A stretch of 64,000 nt of DNA from NCBI GenBank assembly GCA_037349315.1, contig JBAIAC010000033.1, positions 26,926,001-26,990,000 of the forward strand, read 5' to 3'. Positions 22,044 to 33,898 of the stretch are shown here, piece by piece. Position 1 is the first letter of the stretch. Every line of letters begins with the position of its first letter. A program made the position numbers and the translations under genes. Below the pieces are notes generated by a model. The model ran no database searches. It was not told the DNA's origin and saw nothing but the letters and a program-made list of their open reading frames with translations. Source of the DNA: Chelydra serpentina. Taxonomy: Eukaryota; Chordata; Testudines; Chelydridae.

Positions 22044-24894
22044 CTTGCACACTAACTGCTGCCTTTCTTTCCCGCCCCCCATGTCCACCCTCTTTTCTCC
22101 ACCCTTCTTGTTGTGGTCCTACCCCTTTCCAACCCTGGGGTATTTTGTGCTTGCTTTTTCTTGTTCTTTGTTCCCTGTTGCTTTGTGCCAACTTCTTCCT
22201 ACGTGGCTCCCTTCTCTCTTTCTTTTCCCCCTTTCCTGCCATCCTCCCCTCTTCGCACATTGCCTATTCAAGAGCGGACTATATGCTGCTCTGGAGGAGG
22301 CTGTAGGGTGGAAGGGATGGTGAGTTAAGATGTCTGTGCTTATGGTTGAGCTGAGAGCCACAGGACCAGAGAGAAGGAATTTGGGCTGGCAGGATGCTGC
22401 CTATGCCAGCCAAATGGGCTGCTTTTATAGCCAGCTGCCCTGAGAGCCACCATGGGAGCAGGGAGGGAATGCACCAAGCTACTGGAGAGCCCTTGTCAAA
22501 CATGCCGTAGGCATGTCCCGTCACCTCCTCCTATCGCTGTGCAGTGTGCTGGTGCCACCTGCCCAGCCAGTTACCCCAGAAGTGGCTGCATGTCCGTGGC
22601 ACTGCATATGTGTAGTTTGCAAAGCACTGTGGGGCTCCACTGTGGGAGTTGAAAGTTGACGTATGAATGTAAAATGTGACTGTAAAGAATACATCATTGT
22701 GAAAATAATAGCCAGGTAATGTTGCCTCGTGTGAGGCATTGGGTTGCCAAGTCAATGCCAGAGCGTGTTCAGTTCAACCTGAGGCACCTTTAACTTGCCT
22801 TCCCAGTCGTGCAAAAAAAATCCCACCTTTGGGGATTTCAACAATGAGGTTGTGTCAGCCAGGCCTTGTGCATGTGAGCTACACAAGGTACAATTCTCAG
22901 AGCTGCTTCCACAGGCCCTGTTAGAAGGAAACTCACCGTGTAGGTTTGTTTCTTTTGGAACAAAAGGGACACACTTGAACCCCGCTGCGATAACGTGTCT
23001 GATGCACGTGGTGAGTCTGACAACCAGATAATGGACTCTGCTTAGTGGCCATGTCTGCTGCAGAGTGTAGGTCTTACCAGCCAGCACACTGTCCCCCAGC
23101 AGCATCCTAACAGAAAACACGGGATGAATATTGATGAAATGAAAACCACGGTCCAGCACTTTTCCTGCTAAGTAACCTTGGAGAGAGCCTTACAAGTGAA
23201 TGCCTGTTAAAATCTGCCACTTCATAGGTGTATACGTCTGTATAGCTAGGCTGCATAATGGAATTTGATTGCTAACATGGACACGAGGCAGCTGTAGTCA
23301 ATCGAAATGTTGCCATAGTGGTGGGGTTACATAAAAAAGAAAGATATTACATTTTAGGTCTAGAACCTCGCTTCTTATCTGATCTCATTCTTAGCATTGC
23401 AATAACTTGGCTTCCTGAGATTTTATTGTACAACTGCACCGAAGGGAAACTTAAAACAAGAATCCTGCGAGATAGCATCATAGAAACATAAGGTGGGTTA
23501 TGATTGTTATGAGCTCAGGCACTTCTTGGAGTGAATTTGAATTCTGGGGCAGCTGGCTGGCTCTGGACAGGTCACTGAAATTGGCAGCCTTTTCCTGAGA
23601 CAATGCCTGCGAGTGCTGCCTGAAAAATGGCTCCCGGTGATTAAATGTATGTTCTTAATAGCAGGGAATAGTTGCTAACAGTGAGATCTCTTAGCCTGCA
23701 GAAACCTCCCAGAGTGACGGAGTCATTTATAGCTGACCCGTGCAATTCACTGGAGTACATGCTAGAAAATCCACAAGAGCGAACAATCCTGCGCTGGCCT
23801 CTGAAGAGACACATAGATCTTTGCTCTTCTGTAGTGTCTCTCAGCGGAAGTCATGTGCTTATGTGTGAGTGGATGAAGGGGGAAAGGGAAAGGTGACAAC
23901 AATCCTGTATAGTAGCTGAGACCCCCAATTTTAAGTATAAGGAAGTAGCTCAGATACCACACTATGGTAACTCTTGGCAAATGATGCCTTTAATGCTGCC
24001 CACCATACACAATCACCCCCACACCATTCATGGTGGGCTACTGCTGAAAGGCCAAGGGGAAGAAGTGTGTTTGAGGGAGGGATTTGAATAAAGCAATGGA
24101 GGTTGCTAAGGACAAAAGGACCGGGAGGCAGTTTCGGGTACCAGCGCTGACCTAGCAGGAGATAGGAGTGGGAGAAGGATAGGAACGGGGAGTTCAGAAG
24201 TGTGGCATGGAAGGAGAGCAGGCAGTGGATGGGGGAGCAAACACTGTGCACTGTAAAGAGAGGCAAAGGCTAACACTGACATCTGACTAGCAGAAGACAG
24301 CATAAATGGAAGTATTTTAATTAGGCATTTAATAAATGATCAAATGTAAGTCCCTTCTGATAGAGGGTAATTTGGAAGCCTACCCACTGTTGCAAGAACC
24401 TCCATGGTGGACTGTCACTGGAATGGTTCTATTCAATATTGTCATGTCTGAATGGATTTGTTAATTAAGCGGCTCATTATTTTAATAACCCAGATTGAAA
24501 GGGTGATGAAATAAGTCTGCCGATAAGGTAAGCAGTTCATTGTTCAGACGGAATGTTTGACACGGGCGGAACTTGCTGAATTGCAGACAATTTGTTTCAA
24601 AGTCTATCACCTTACAGTCATATCGCCTTAGGCGGTAAATGGGTCAGAGCTCATGAGCCAACGAGGGTTGGGCTCAGTTAAGTTTCCCAAGAGGAAACCT
24701 CCAAGGAATGCCCAGAGACTGGCCAGAAGAGGGACTGGTGATCCAGTAAGTGGCAGGATTCATTCTGAATCTGTGCTAAGTCAGTGCATCAGCATGGCAC
24801 TGGCTGGGTGCACTGTTCTGCTAGAGATGCTGTCTTTTTATGAGCTGTAGAACTACAACAGCCCTAACTCCTTGCCCTTCAAGAGATGAAGGAT
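22044..24894. other. no gene or clear repeat
   Basis: The pyrimidine-rich part at 22060-22260 produces overlapping open frames on both strands without motifs. Nothing else was recognised. Confidence 0.4.
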
Positions 24895-25095
24895 GTTAAG
24901 GTGCTAGGCTAGGACTTGGGAGACATGGACTTAAGTTTCTGCTCTGCCACAGACTTCCTGAGTAACCTTGGGTAAGTCACTTAATTTCTGTGTGCCTCGG
25001 TTGCCCCTCTGTACAATGGGAGTAATAGCACTACCCTAACTCACAGGGGTGTTGTGAGGATAAAGCCATTACAAGATTGTGAGGTGCTCAGATAT
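24895..25095 (+). repeat. MIR-like SINE
   Basis: The order is GACTTGGGAGACATGGACTT, CTCTGCCACAGACTTCCTGA, TAACCTTGGGTAAGTCACTT, AATTTCTGTGTGCCTCGG, CTGTACAATGGGAGTAATAG and GGTGTTGTGAGGATAAA. This is a well-preserved MIR core. Confidence 0.85.
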
Positions 25096-27024
25096 AATGG
25101 TAAGGGGGCCCAGATAAGTAGCCAAGATATGTTTAAAAACACCATGGCACTTTTCTCAGGATTAAGGGTGTTAGTCTTAGTGGCCTGGACAAGTACCAGT
25201 CCAGATAATTACATTCTGACTATTTCTAAGATGACCCTGTATAAATTACTCTTCTCTTACCCCCTAAAAACACTGGAAGGCCTCACTAGGCCTCATGCTG
25301 TGATTATCTCTCCGTCCTTCCTAATTCTGTTATTTTTCCTTTCACCTCCTTCTTTTCCACTGAAGTCTTTTGGACCTAGAAGTGCCTCTGCTCAGATTTA
25401 TCAGCTGCTTTTATGCCATCTGTTTCAATTCACTAACATATTCAGCTTCTCAACTTGACCTTTTATGGCCTTTCTCCTGCATCCTAATGTGTAGTCTTAT
25501 ATAGCTTAGCATGACTCTAAGCCTCTGTTTTACCATTACTATTGTTCCGTATTATCCTAGCTCTATCTCACAAACATGCCTCTTCTTATTCTATGTCCTT
25601 ACATTCAGAAAAGCTGTTTATTCTTCAAGACTGATGATTGTTACTGGTTTCATCTGTTCAATGAGCACTGCACCAGCTTATCATGGGCACATGCCATCTT
25701 CAACTCGACTTTTAAAAGTATCCAAACTCTTAGAATATCAGATTAAAAATATAATATCTCTTTAGCAATCCGTGAAGCTTTCTGTCATCCTGTTTCAAAC
25801 AAACATGGAGAAGCAAAACTTAAACTCAGGCTGCAGTTACTTCACTAGGAAAGTCACTGCCACATGCAGCGGATGGCATTTTAGTCATTGATCTGGCACA
25901 TGTTTTAATGGAAAACTTACCCAATGCTCCGTGGGTGTAGGAGACAAAGAAAACACACCAGGCTATTGGTTTCTTGATGTTCCATACAGTACTTTCATGG
26001 ATGGAAGGAAATCAAGTAGATTAACTGTAACATTAAATGAACTACCTGATTTCTTAATTTTCTTTTGAATGCAGTGTACACAGCAGGGTATATCAGGCTT
26101 CAAGGAGAAATGGTAGTGGTCCATTTTGTGTCTTTTGGATGCTTTCCTCCTAAAGGAACCATGTTGCTAGGTTTTGCTTCCGAGTGGGACCATGCATCAA
26201 AGCATCAAGCAAAATTTGACAACAGTATGTGTAGTACACAAGGGGCAGGATTCTGTGGCCTACTCTGTCCACCCTCTTTGTGCCACTCAGGTGGTCCAGT
26301 GTGGGTGATTCTGGGTGGAAATGGCTAGTGGAGAAACTCTCAGCTGGTGTAGAGCTAGCAGAGGGTGTCGGGTTGGGGATGAGGGGTTGAAGCGCAGATA
26401 TGGAGGAGCCTACATCTTCCATGTCAAGTCTCCAGTGGTGTAAGTTACAGCAGGACCCCAGCTGCTCTAATGTACATGAGGGCTGGGTGGTGGTGGATCA
26501 TGGAACCATAATTCAGTGCAGCCTTCACCACCCATTCCTTGCACCTGTGCTCGGCGTGGGGAGGGCTGAGAATCCAGCCCAGAGTGTTGGGTTAATAGCA
26601 GATGCCCATACTCATAGGATGTGCTGAGAGACATGATACTGAAGCTCAAATGCCATCAGTCATTCAAGGCCATGGTGAATTGGAGATAAGTGAGGTATGT
26701 GTGTGTCTGTCCGTGTGCACTCACATGGCTTTCTGAAAACATTTCATGTTACATTTGTGAAACAACTGTGGAATAAATCCTGACTCCACACACAGACAGC
26801 GCTCTCTCCAGGCAATCACATTCCTGTTTTCATTCTGCCTCATCATCACAATCTAAGAAATAAAACAATAATACCAGTATTACGTTCTATATAGACTGAA
26901 AGATAAATCCCTTTAAAGGTGATTTAATGACCATTAGGGATTCCAGTTATGAGACATATTATAAAACCCTTAACTGTTTGTAGAATCATTTATTCCGAGC
27001 ATACATCCTATCATGAATCACTAA
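25096..27024. other. no gene or repeat recognised
   Basis: The 134-codon plus frame at 25054-25458 begins inside a MIR and has no family motif. Nothing else was recognised. Confidence 0.4.
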
Positions 27025-27319
27025 GGGATGGTCCACACTGGGGGGGTGGGGCGAACTAAGATACGCAACTTCAGCTACGTGAATAACGTAGCTGAAGTTG
27101 AAGTATCTTAGTTCGAACTTAAGAGCACTTACCGCGGGTCCAGACGCAGCAGGCAGGCTCCCCCGTCGACTCCGCTTACTCCTCGCACGGAGCTGGAGTT
27201 CCGGTGTCGACGGGGAGCGCTTCCGGGATCGATTTATCGCATCTAGACGAGACGCGATAAATCGATCCCAGAAGATCGATTGCTACCCGCCGAATCAGGG
27301 GGGTAGTATAGACGTACCC
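27025..27319. mobile_element. Harbinger-like MITE of three hairpins, TAA target duplication
   Basis: The inverted ends GGGATGGTCCACACT and AGTATAGACGTACCC are bounded by TAA on both sides (27022-27024, 27320-27322), the 3-bp duplication of PIF/Harbinger transposons. The interior folds into three hairpins: AAGATACGCAACTTCAGCTA pairs across 27080; GTCGACTCC pairs with a second GTCGAC; and CGGGATCGATTTATCGC pairs across 27247. Confidence 0.75.
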
Positions 27320-27382
27320 TAAGTCCCTTTCATTGACCATATATTGCAATTCTTTACCAGCAATATATGGATTACTTTGGGT

Positions 27383-27478
27383 GGGATTTGCAAAAGCACC
27401 TAAGTAACTTAGGGGTAAAAGTCCATTAGGCTTTTAATGCTCCTAAGTCAGTTAGGTGCTTTTGAAAAATTCACCTTT
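27383..27478. repeat. short palindromic repeat (CACCTAAGT family)
   Basis: The arms TTTGCAAAAGCACCTAAGTA and TCAGTTAGGTGCTTTTGAAA surround a centre near 27430. A related, more diverged copy is at 48462-48582. Confidence 0.65.
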
Positions 27479-27859
27479 TATGATTGTGGCAGGTGGGGCT
27501 ACTCCATAGCACCCCCTGTGGGGCCAGGCATGGTAGAGCAGGTGTTCCCAGCCTCAGTCCATTGGCTGTGACTGTGAGCTTGGCGTCAGTCTACCTCCAG
27601 ACTAACAGTCAGGCTTTGGCAGTCTGCTCCTTGAAATACATAAACAAAACAAAACAAAACTCCAAGGCCAATGCCTATCGGCAGTGCCTGAGGGCAAGGC
27701 CCTGACTAGGCCCTGGGGTTCTGAGTTATCCCTAAGGAGCTCCTTCTCTGTCCCAGTCTCACCTTGCCCTGAGAAGAAGCAGGCAAGCCTTCTTAACTGG
27801 CTTGTTGGCTGGTGGATGGTCAGTATTTCCTCCTGGCCCATCTGAAAGACTGTCTTGTT

Positions 27860-28061
27860 CAGTGGTTCTCAAACCCTTTTACTGGTGACCCCTTTCACAT
27901 AGCAAGCCTCTGAGTGCGACTCCCCTTATAAATCAAAAAAACTTTTAAATATATTTAGCACTATTATAAATGCTGGAGGCAAAGCGGGATTTGGGATGGA
28001 GGCTGACAGCTCACGACCCCCCCATGTAATAACCTTGTGACCCCCAGTTTGAGAACCCCTG
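27860..28061. mobile_element. hAT-type MITE, 202 bp, 8-bp TSD
   Basis: The inverted ends are CAGTGGTTCTCAAACC and GGTTTGAGAACCCCTG-like (AGTTTGAGAACCCCTG). The target duplication is GTCTTGTT (27852-27859) / GTCTTGCT (28062-28069). These ends are of the hAT-Charlie type known widely in amniotes. Confidence 0.85.
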
Positions 28062-28069
28062 GTCTTGCT

Positions 28070-28461
28070 GGTACCTGGTCTGAATCTCTTTTCCTTGGGT
28101 GGGGAATATCAGGGTGCTGGTGTCTCCAGCAGGGGGCAGTGAAGGCCAGACACACCCCACCACAACGATGGTTAGACTCAAAATGCATTACATTACATTT
28201 GCTCAAATTAAAGTCAGAGCTCTCCGATTAAACGATACACCCCATTCAGAAAAAAAGTGATGACTTCCTATTGTTTCCTAAACAATATCAAACAACTTAG
28301 AAAAGAAACATCAAAGTCTCAATTTGATCAGTTTTTTTCCACATATTGTTGTTTATTCGTATCAAATTAAATTGCTTTGTATTTGCTCCTTATTGACCCG
28401 CTTCTGCCACTTGAAGGGACTATGCAATATGAGTAAGGGCAGCAAAATAGACCAGTAGGGC
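28070..28461. other. no gene or repeat recognised
   Basis: Nothing recognised. Confidence 0.4.
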
Positions 28462-28547
28462 CAGAACCTCAGCGGATATAAATTGGCATAGTTCCATTGA
28501 AGTCAATGGAGTTACCCCTATTTATACCAGCTGGAGATCCGACTCAT
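28462..28547. repeat. short palindromic TCAATGG-family repeat
   Basis: A near-perfect palindrome: GGCCAGAACCTCAGCGGATA and TTGGCATAGTTCCATTGAAG, then TCAATGGAGTTACCCC and ACCAGCTGGAGATCC. The centre CATTGAAGTCAATG is exact. Confidence 0.75.
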
Positions 28548-29255
28548 AATTTATCAGCCTTTCTTAGCATAATTTACTTATCCTCAGGCCCCAGGATTTA
28601 TCCTGATAGAAACTAGATTACTGTAATGAATTAATTCCAAGATTGCTTCATTAAACACAGGATGGGCACACACAAGAAAAAGTATACAAATATACCAAAT
28701 AATTAATACAGATTATCCAACAACATGACAGTCCACGCTCAATAAACTGCAGCAATATATTTTGAACTAAAATGTTTTCTCTAAATAATACATGTTATGT
28801 TGATAGTACACTAAATTACCCGAGCTCTTGTTTCCCCTACATTTCTCAATATGCCATGGATACATCATTGACGATCTCCCAACAATCTGTAACATATATG
28901 GAATGAATAAACGAGCACCATTCTGAAGCGATAAGAAACACAGCCGTATCTCAAAGCAAATTTCCAATCTTAAATTGGACAGCGGAGTTTTACCCTACCT
29001 GGCCTATCTATATCACAGGGTAGTAGTCATTAGGTGCTGTTTATGGTCCTGAAAACTATTCCTTGGTACTAGACGATATGAAGTCAATGACCTTCAAATG
29101 TCTTTCTTTTCTTGTGAGTTGTGACTCACAGCTACTAATACAGAATCTGTGTTGCAGATAGCTTACTTAATAAGTTCCACTGGGGCCTTTTCTGGCTTGT
29201 ACTACAGCGTCCATCAAATACCAAAAAGTTGATACAAAAACGTCTCTTGGGTAAC
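28548..29255. other. no gene or repeat recognised
   Basis: Nothing recognised. Confidence 0.4.
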
Positions 29256-29263
29256 AGGTTTAT

Positions 29264-29406
29264 GTTTCCATGCATCCGATGAAGTGGGTATTAACCCACG
29301 AAAGCTTATGCTGAAATAAATTTGTTAGTCTCTAAGGTGCTACAAGTTTTTCTTTCTTATTTTCGTTTTGCTGACACAGACTAACACGGCTACTACACTT
29401 AAACCT
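29264..29406 (+). mobile_element. Penelope-like element 3' end, 8-bp TSD
   Basis: Sense orientation: CATCCGATGAAGTGGG, ACCCACGAAAGCTTATGC, AAATAAATTTGTTAGTCTCT, AAGGTGCTACAAG and finally GACTAACACGGCTACTACAC. The duplication AGGTTTAT is at 29256-29263 and 29407-29414. It holds the hammerhead-like core at 29276-29318. Confidence 0.82.
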
Positions 29407-29414
29407 AGGTTTAT

Positions 29415-30760
29415 ATTTATTATTTTTAATGTAATGCTATGTTTTTGACTTAACCAACAGCAAAAGATACTTCCCCTACCCAGTGTTCAAAGGACTTACT
29501 TGTAAATATGAAATCTATTAAAGACCGGCATGTTATGGCCTTGATTTTTCAATCTAGCCTCCTATTTTGCAGTTTTGCTCCTGCAAATAATTGCCCCTGG
29601 TGTTAATTGTGGGAACAATGTATAGCATTTCTAAGTATCTGCAAACCATGTCTTATTGTGCCCACAAATTCGGTAAACGTGTAAGCCCTAGGCACAATTA
29701 TTATAACCATAATTATTTGTGGGTGTAATTTTATGACGACAAAACTGAAAGCAGACTCTTAATATAGGTCCCAGCTGGTAACGTTCTTAGAGACAACTGC
29801 AAGAAAAGTATGTATCTGATTTGTGGGTGAATAATGTGTTGCTTCAAACCACTAGATTACAATTACGGTAAATGAGTAGAGTGTTACTGCAGTGATACCC
29901 AGCTCGCACTTCTGCATGTGGCCATTGAAGGATCTGTGCATGTGATGATTACTAGTCCTGACTGCAAGCCGAGTGAGCAGAGGAGGTGGCTTGGGGATCA
30001 TTGAGCCAATGGATGGATGGAGTGGGTGCCTTTGCTTCATGTTCGTTCATTGCTTCAGGTGGAGTTGGGAGAATGAGCTGATGGCAGCATTCCTCCCATG
30101 AGTCTGGCAGGGACTGGAAAGAAACACTCCTTTACCTCCCTGAAGCCAGGAAAAATGAGCACTGGATGAGTAAAATCATTATGGCCAAAGGTCTTGACTT
30201 TGTATGACAAGATCTGTATTGTGTGACTATGTGATGAAGTTGTGACATGACATCAAGCCATGTGCAATGCAAAATAAATGCCAGACCCTCACAACATGGT
30301 TATTTTGTGGTTTTTTAAAATGCCTTTCATCGGTGACAAAGTAGCTTCCCGCCTCCTACAGATCAAACCCAGTTGCATGGACAGTGCTGAGAAAGCTCAT
30401 GTATCTGAGCTAGATTCCCTGGAGGAGGACAATGGAGGATGCTAGAAGATGGGCCCAAAAAGTCAAATTTGGGGAAGTTCTGATCTGGATACAAAGTTCA
30501 GGGGAGTTCAGACCTGGCATTTTGATGTGGGCCCATTTCTAGAAGGTCATGATTTCCTTTAGACTTAGATTCTGGCTAGATCCAGTGCAAGAAACTGCAG
30601 CACATAATCCCCTCTGGACCTAGTGGGGTTTGAGAGGGGGTCAAGAGAAATCAAAGGGAATTCTCTTTTAAAATGATATGCTATGTAATGTCTGTCTGTA
30701 TCTAACTATAAACTTCTGTCATGATGCCTGATCAGGGAGCACCAGTGCTTCCAAACCATG
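29415..30760. other. no gene or repeat recognised
   Basis: Nothing recognised. Confidence 0.4.
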
Positions 30761-30850
30761 GGCCAGATCCTTAGCTGATTGAAATCAGCATGACGCCATT
30801 GTCTTCAACAAAGCTACATCGATTTACACCATCTGAGGATCTGGCCCAAT
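30761..30850. repeat. short palindromic TCAATGG-family repeat
   Basis: It begins GGGCCAGATCCTTAGCTGAT and ends ATCTGAGGATCTGGCCCAAT. The arms are complementary over about 20 bp, with a decayed centre. Confidence 0.7.
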
Positions 30851-32276
30851 GTCACCATCTAAGAAAATCCCAAGGAGCTCTGTTTCATTGGTGTCATGTG
30901 ATCAGTTCATGTGGATGAAACATGGACCAAATGGCTGCAAACTCACAACAGAAGAGATGGGACCTATTTAGAAAAAGCCAGGCATAATCCCCTCATATTT
31001 TAAGCAATTTAGATGGGCTAATTTCCCCGCCCCCAGTTCCCTATGAACATGTCATTGACATATGCTCTAGTGAAATGTTCGGTGTCCTCGGTATGGGTAT
31101 TATTCCAGCTCGTTGTGGAGGTGAAATACAATTACAAAAGACAAGCAGGAATTTGATTTTGAAGATGTAGTGAGGATTAAGCGCTCAGTTCTAATGAGGA
31201 TGGGATGGGAATATAATACTCAGATATGAAGTTTAGAGCTCATGTTATTGCTAAGCTACAGGGATAGCTCTTTCCACTGTTTATGTATCAATAATTTCCC
31301 TGGAACTTTCATTTTCCCCTTTACACTTCCCCACATGTTCAGTCACTGCCCTCTGTACACCAAACATCCTGTCCTCCTGCACCTGTCTCTGACTCTTGCC
31401 CTCTAATAATTTGAGCACTTGGGGGAAAAAAACCTGGCAGTTTGTAGGAAAGGCAGGTTCTGCCTTTGGGAAGATAACCCCCACTTGGTCCTTTTATTCC
31501 CACCATCCATCAAAGCCAGCAAAGCAGATTGACTCATCTTTCTGGCTAAAGATGGCCCATAACTGGAACCTAAACCCCTTCAAATTTGAGCATGTTTGGT
31601 AGAAAAGAAGTCGGATTCAAATCCTATTTTGGAACAATTTCTTGAAAGCACAGCCTGGGAGGTATCAGCGCCATCAAATCTGAAGCTGATCTGGCCTCAA
31701 AAAACATGAATCTTCACCGAATCCTAATCCATATCCAGCTCCGAACATGGCTTCCTCATCCATTCGTTAGTACCAGCCATGGAAAGCTACGTGTATTTCC
31801 TCTACTGTCCGTAGTGAATAAATGTCAGTCCCTGTGTCAGCAAAGGGGAGGACATTGCTTAAGAGAAATATGTGGCACATACTCCCTCCCAGGGACTGTA
31901 TCACCTCTGCAGTCCTCCTACTCCCTGCTACCCCGAGAGCAATATATACCCCGAGAGCAATGGGAGTTTCATTGAGTAAGGTCCTCAGGGTTTAGTCAAA
32001 TAGAAATTGCTAGTGCTATTCTGTGAGCAGCAGTTACGTCTGCTGGCAATCGAAAAGAATTCTAGGAAATCATAAGAAAAGTCAAAGGCAGTCATACACT
32101 CTACAGATTTAGTTGCAAGTGAATGGCCCCCCTCCCAATGGGTAAATAAGACCACACCCTCTATGTAAATGAGGCCACGCCTTCAGATGCCCTGACCACC
32201 TTTTGCAGACCCATACACAAAACTCAACAGCTGCAAAATCTGCCGAAGAGCTGAGCAATATCCAGGAGGAAAATTG
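30851..32276. other. no gene or repeat recognised
   Basis: Nothing recognised. A 67-codon minus frame at 31281-31484 has no motif. Confidence 0.4.
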
Positions 32277-32282
32277 CTCATC

Positions 32283-32457
32283 TCATAGAATCTCAGAGTT
32301 GGAAGGGACCTTAGGAGGTCATCTAGTCCAACCCCCTGCTCAAAGCAGGACCAATCCCCAATTTTTGCCCCAGATCCCTAAATGGCCCCCTCAAGGATTG
32401 AACTCACAACCCTGGGTTTAGCAGGCCAATGCTCAAACCACTGAGCTATCCCTCCCC
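32283..32457 (-). mobile_element. tRNA-derived SINE with CR1-like tail (tortoise Pol III SINE type)
   Basis: On the minus strand it reads a tRNA-like head with A box TAGCTCAGTGGTTTGAGC (complement at 32431-32448) and B box GGTTGTGAGTTCAATCC (complement at 32395-32411). A short linker follows, and then a tail GCTTTGAGCAGGGGGTTGGA...AGAGATTCTATGAG-type that is also the 3' end of CR1 LINEs. The flanks share TCTCAT. A tRNA-Lys-like SINE with a CR1 tail is the known structure of the tortoise Pol III SINE. This is the best single lineage marker in the window. Confidence 0.85.
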
Positions 32458-32460
32458 CTC

Positions 32461-33600
32461 TCATTTGGGTAAAAGGATCTTAGGAGGAGAAAACCAAGGG
32501 GATCACTGAAAATTCATGGATGTTTTATGGCCTGTGTTATGCAGGAGGTCTAGATAGATTGGAAGGGAATAGGTTAGGAAGAGGAGAGATTAGGCAGGAC
32601 ATGATCAGAGCATGGACAAGGATTTCAGCCATATGGGCTGATGGCCAGGATGGATTCCTGGCCAAAATGTAGAAAAGCAGAAAGGCTACACATATCTCTT
32701 TAAAGGCCATAAAAAAGGGCTCCTCTGTACCCTACTCCCTTAAGCCCCTTTTAGACTCAATCCTTACACAGGACCATATTCTGCCCTTAAATCCAGTTGT
32801 GCACCCCACAGTCAATGAGGTTACATGGGTGGAGCTGGGAGCAGAGTCATGGCTACTTACAAAACAAGGGACTCAGTGAACAGAAAATAAAATATTACAG
32901 TACAGACAAGAGGGTAAACAGTCTGTTTCTTTTTATTCCAGCAAAATCAAATAAATGGCCTGAGGCATTAAGGAAGTCCTCCGAAGATTATGGGGTTTCA
33001 AGTGAGATAAAAAAAATAATCACTCAGAATATGAACTAATATACATTCATTCTGCTGTGCTGTCCTGCTCCCTGGGCAAAGGAGTTCATGAGAATTATGC
33101 ATCAGAGGTGTTTCCCCCCCGCCCCCGTCAGCCTTGCCATTTCCCAAGGCCCCTCCTGAAATTAAGATGGTGCCAGTCATTAATCTGGTTCGGGCAGAAA
33201 CGTTTTTACGTGAGTTAATAAAAATCCGTATGAAGTAATCAAATTCAGTAGAGTGAAAACAGGGAAGAGGAAAGCGTGCTTCAGATACACATGCCTGTGC
33301 TGTGGTCTCCCAGGGTGGGCTGGAACTTTTATATACAGCAGATGGAAGAGAACCCCTGAAACGGTGAGCGTAAGAGAGAGGAAGAGAGAATGGTGGAGTG
33401 GGGTCTGAAGACTTTACCATCATGGGCTTGGGCTGGCTGCATCACTCCCAAGGGAGGGAGTAAGACAGTTCTGCGAGTTGTTCTAATTAAACCTTTTGAC
33501 CACACTGTCACGCATGCGGCATATGTCACATATTACAGAGAAAATGACTTCAGAGCGAGCTGACATTTTAATGGGTCTACTGAGTGTGTCCCTCCAAAGA
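32461..33600. other. no gene or clear repeat
   Basis: A trace of a TCAATG-type block (CCACAGTCAATGAGGTTACA) is seen near 32808. The 141-codon minus frame at 32998-33423 has no motif. Confidence 0.35.
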
Positions 33601-33890
33601 GAGAGGAAGGGTGGTCTTGTGGTTAAGCTGTTGGATTGAGACTCGGGAGGTCTGGCTTCAATCCGCAGCTCTGGCACAGACTTTCTGTGTGACCCTGGGC
33701 AAATTGTTTAATCTCTCTGGGAACCTGTTCCCCTGCTGTGAAATGGGAACAACAGTGCTTCCTTTCTTCCCTCAGTTGTTTATCTTGTCTGGTTAGGCTG
33801 TAAACTCTTTTGGGTAGGGACTCTCTCTCGCTATCTATGGACTTAGTGTCTATGGTCCCTCGCCCCCCTGTTACCATGGCGTTTGAGCAC
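33601..33890 (+). repeat. MIR-like SINE
   Basis: A tRNA-like head GGTCTTGTGGTTAAGCTGTT, then GAGACTCGGGAGGTCTGG, a tRNA-like TTCAATCC, TGTGTGACCCTGGGCAAATT and TTAATCTCTCTGGGAACC, then an extension AGGCTGTAAACTCTTTTGGG typical of the amniote copies. It is interrupted on its right by the MITE at 33899. Confidence 0.85.
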
Positions 33891-33898
33891 CTCACAAG

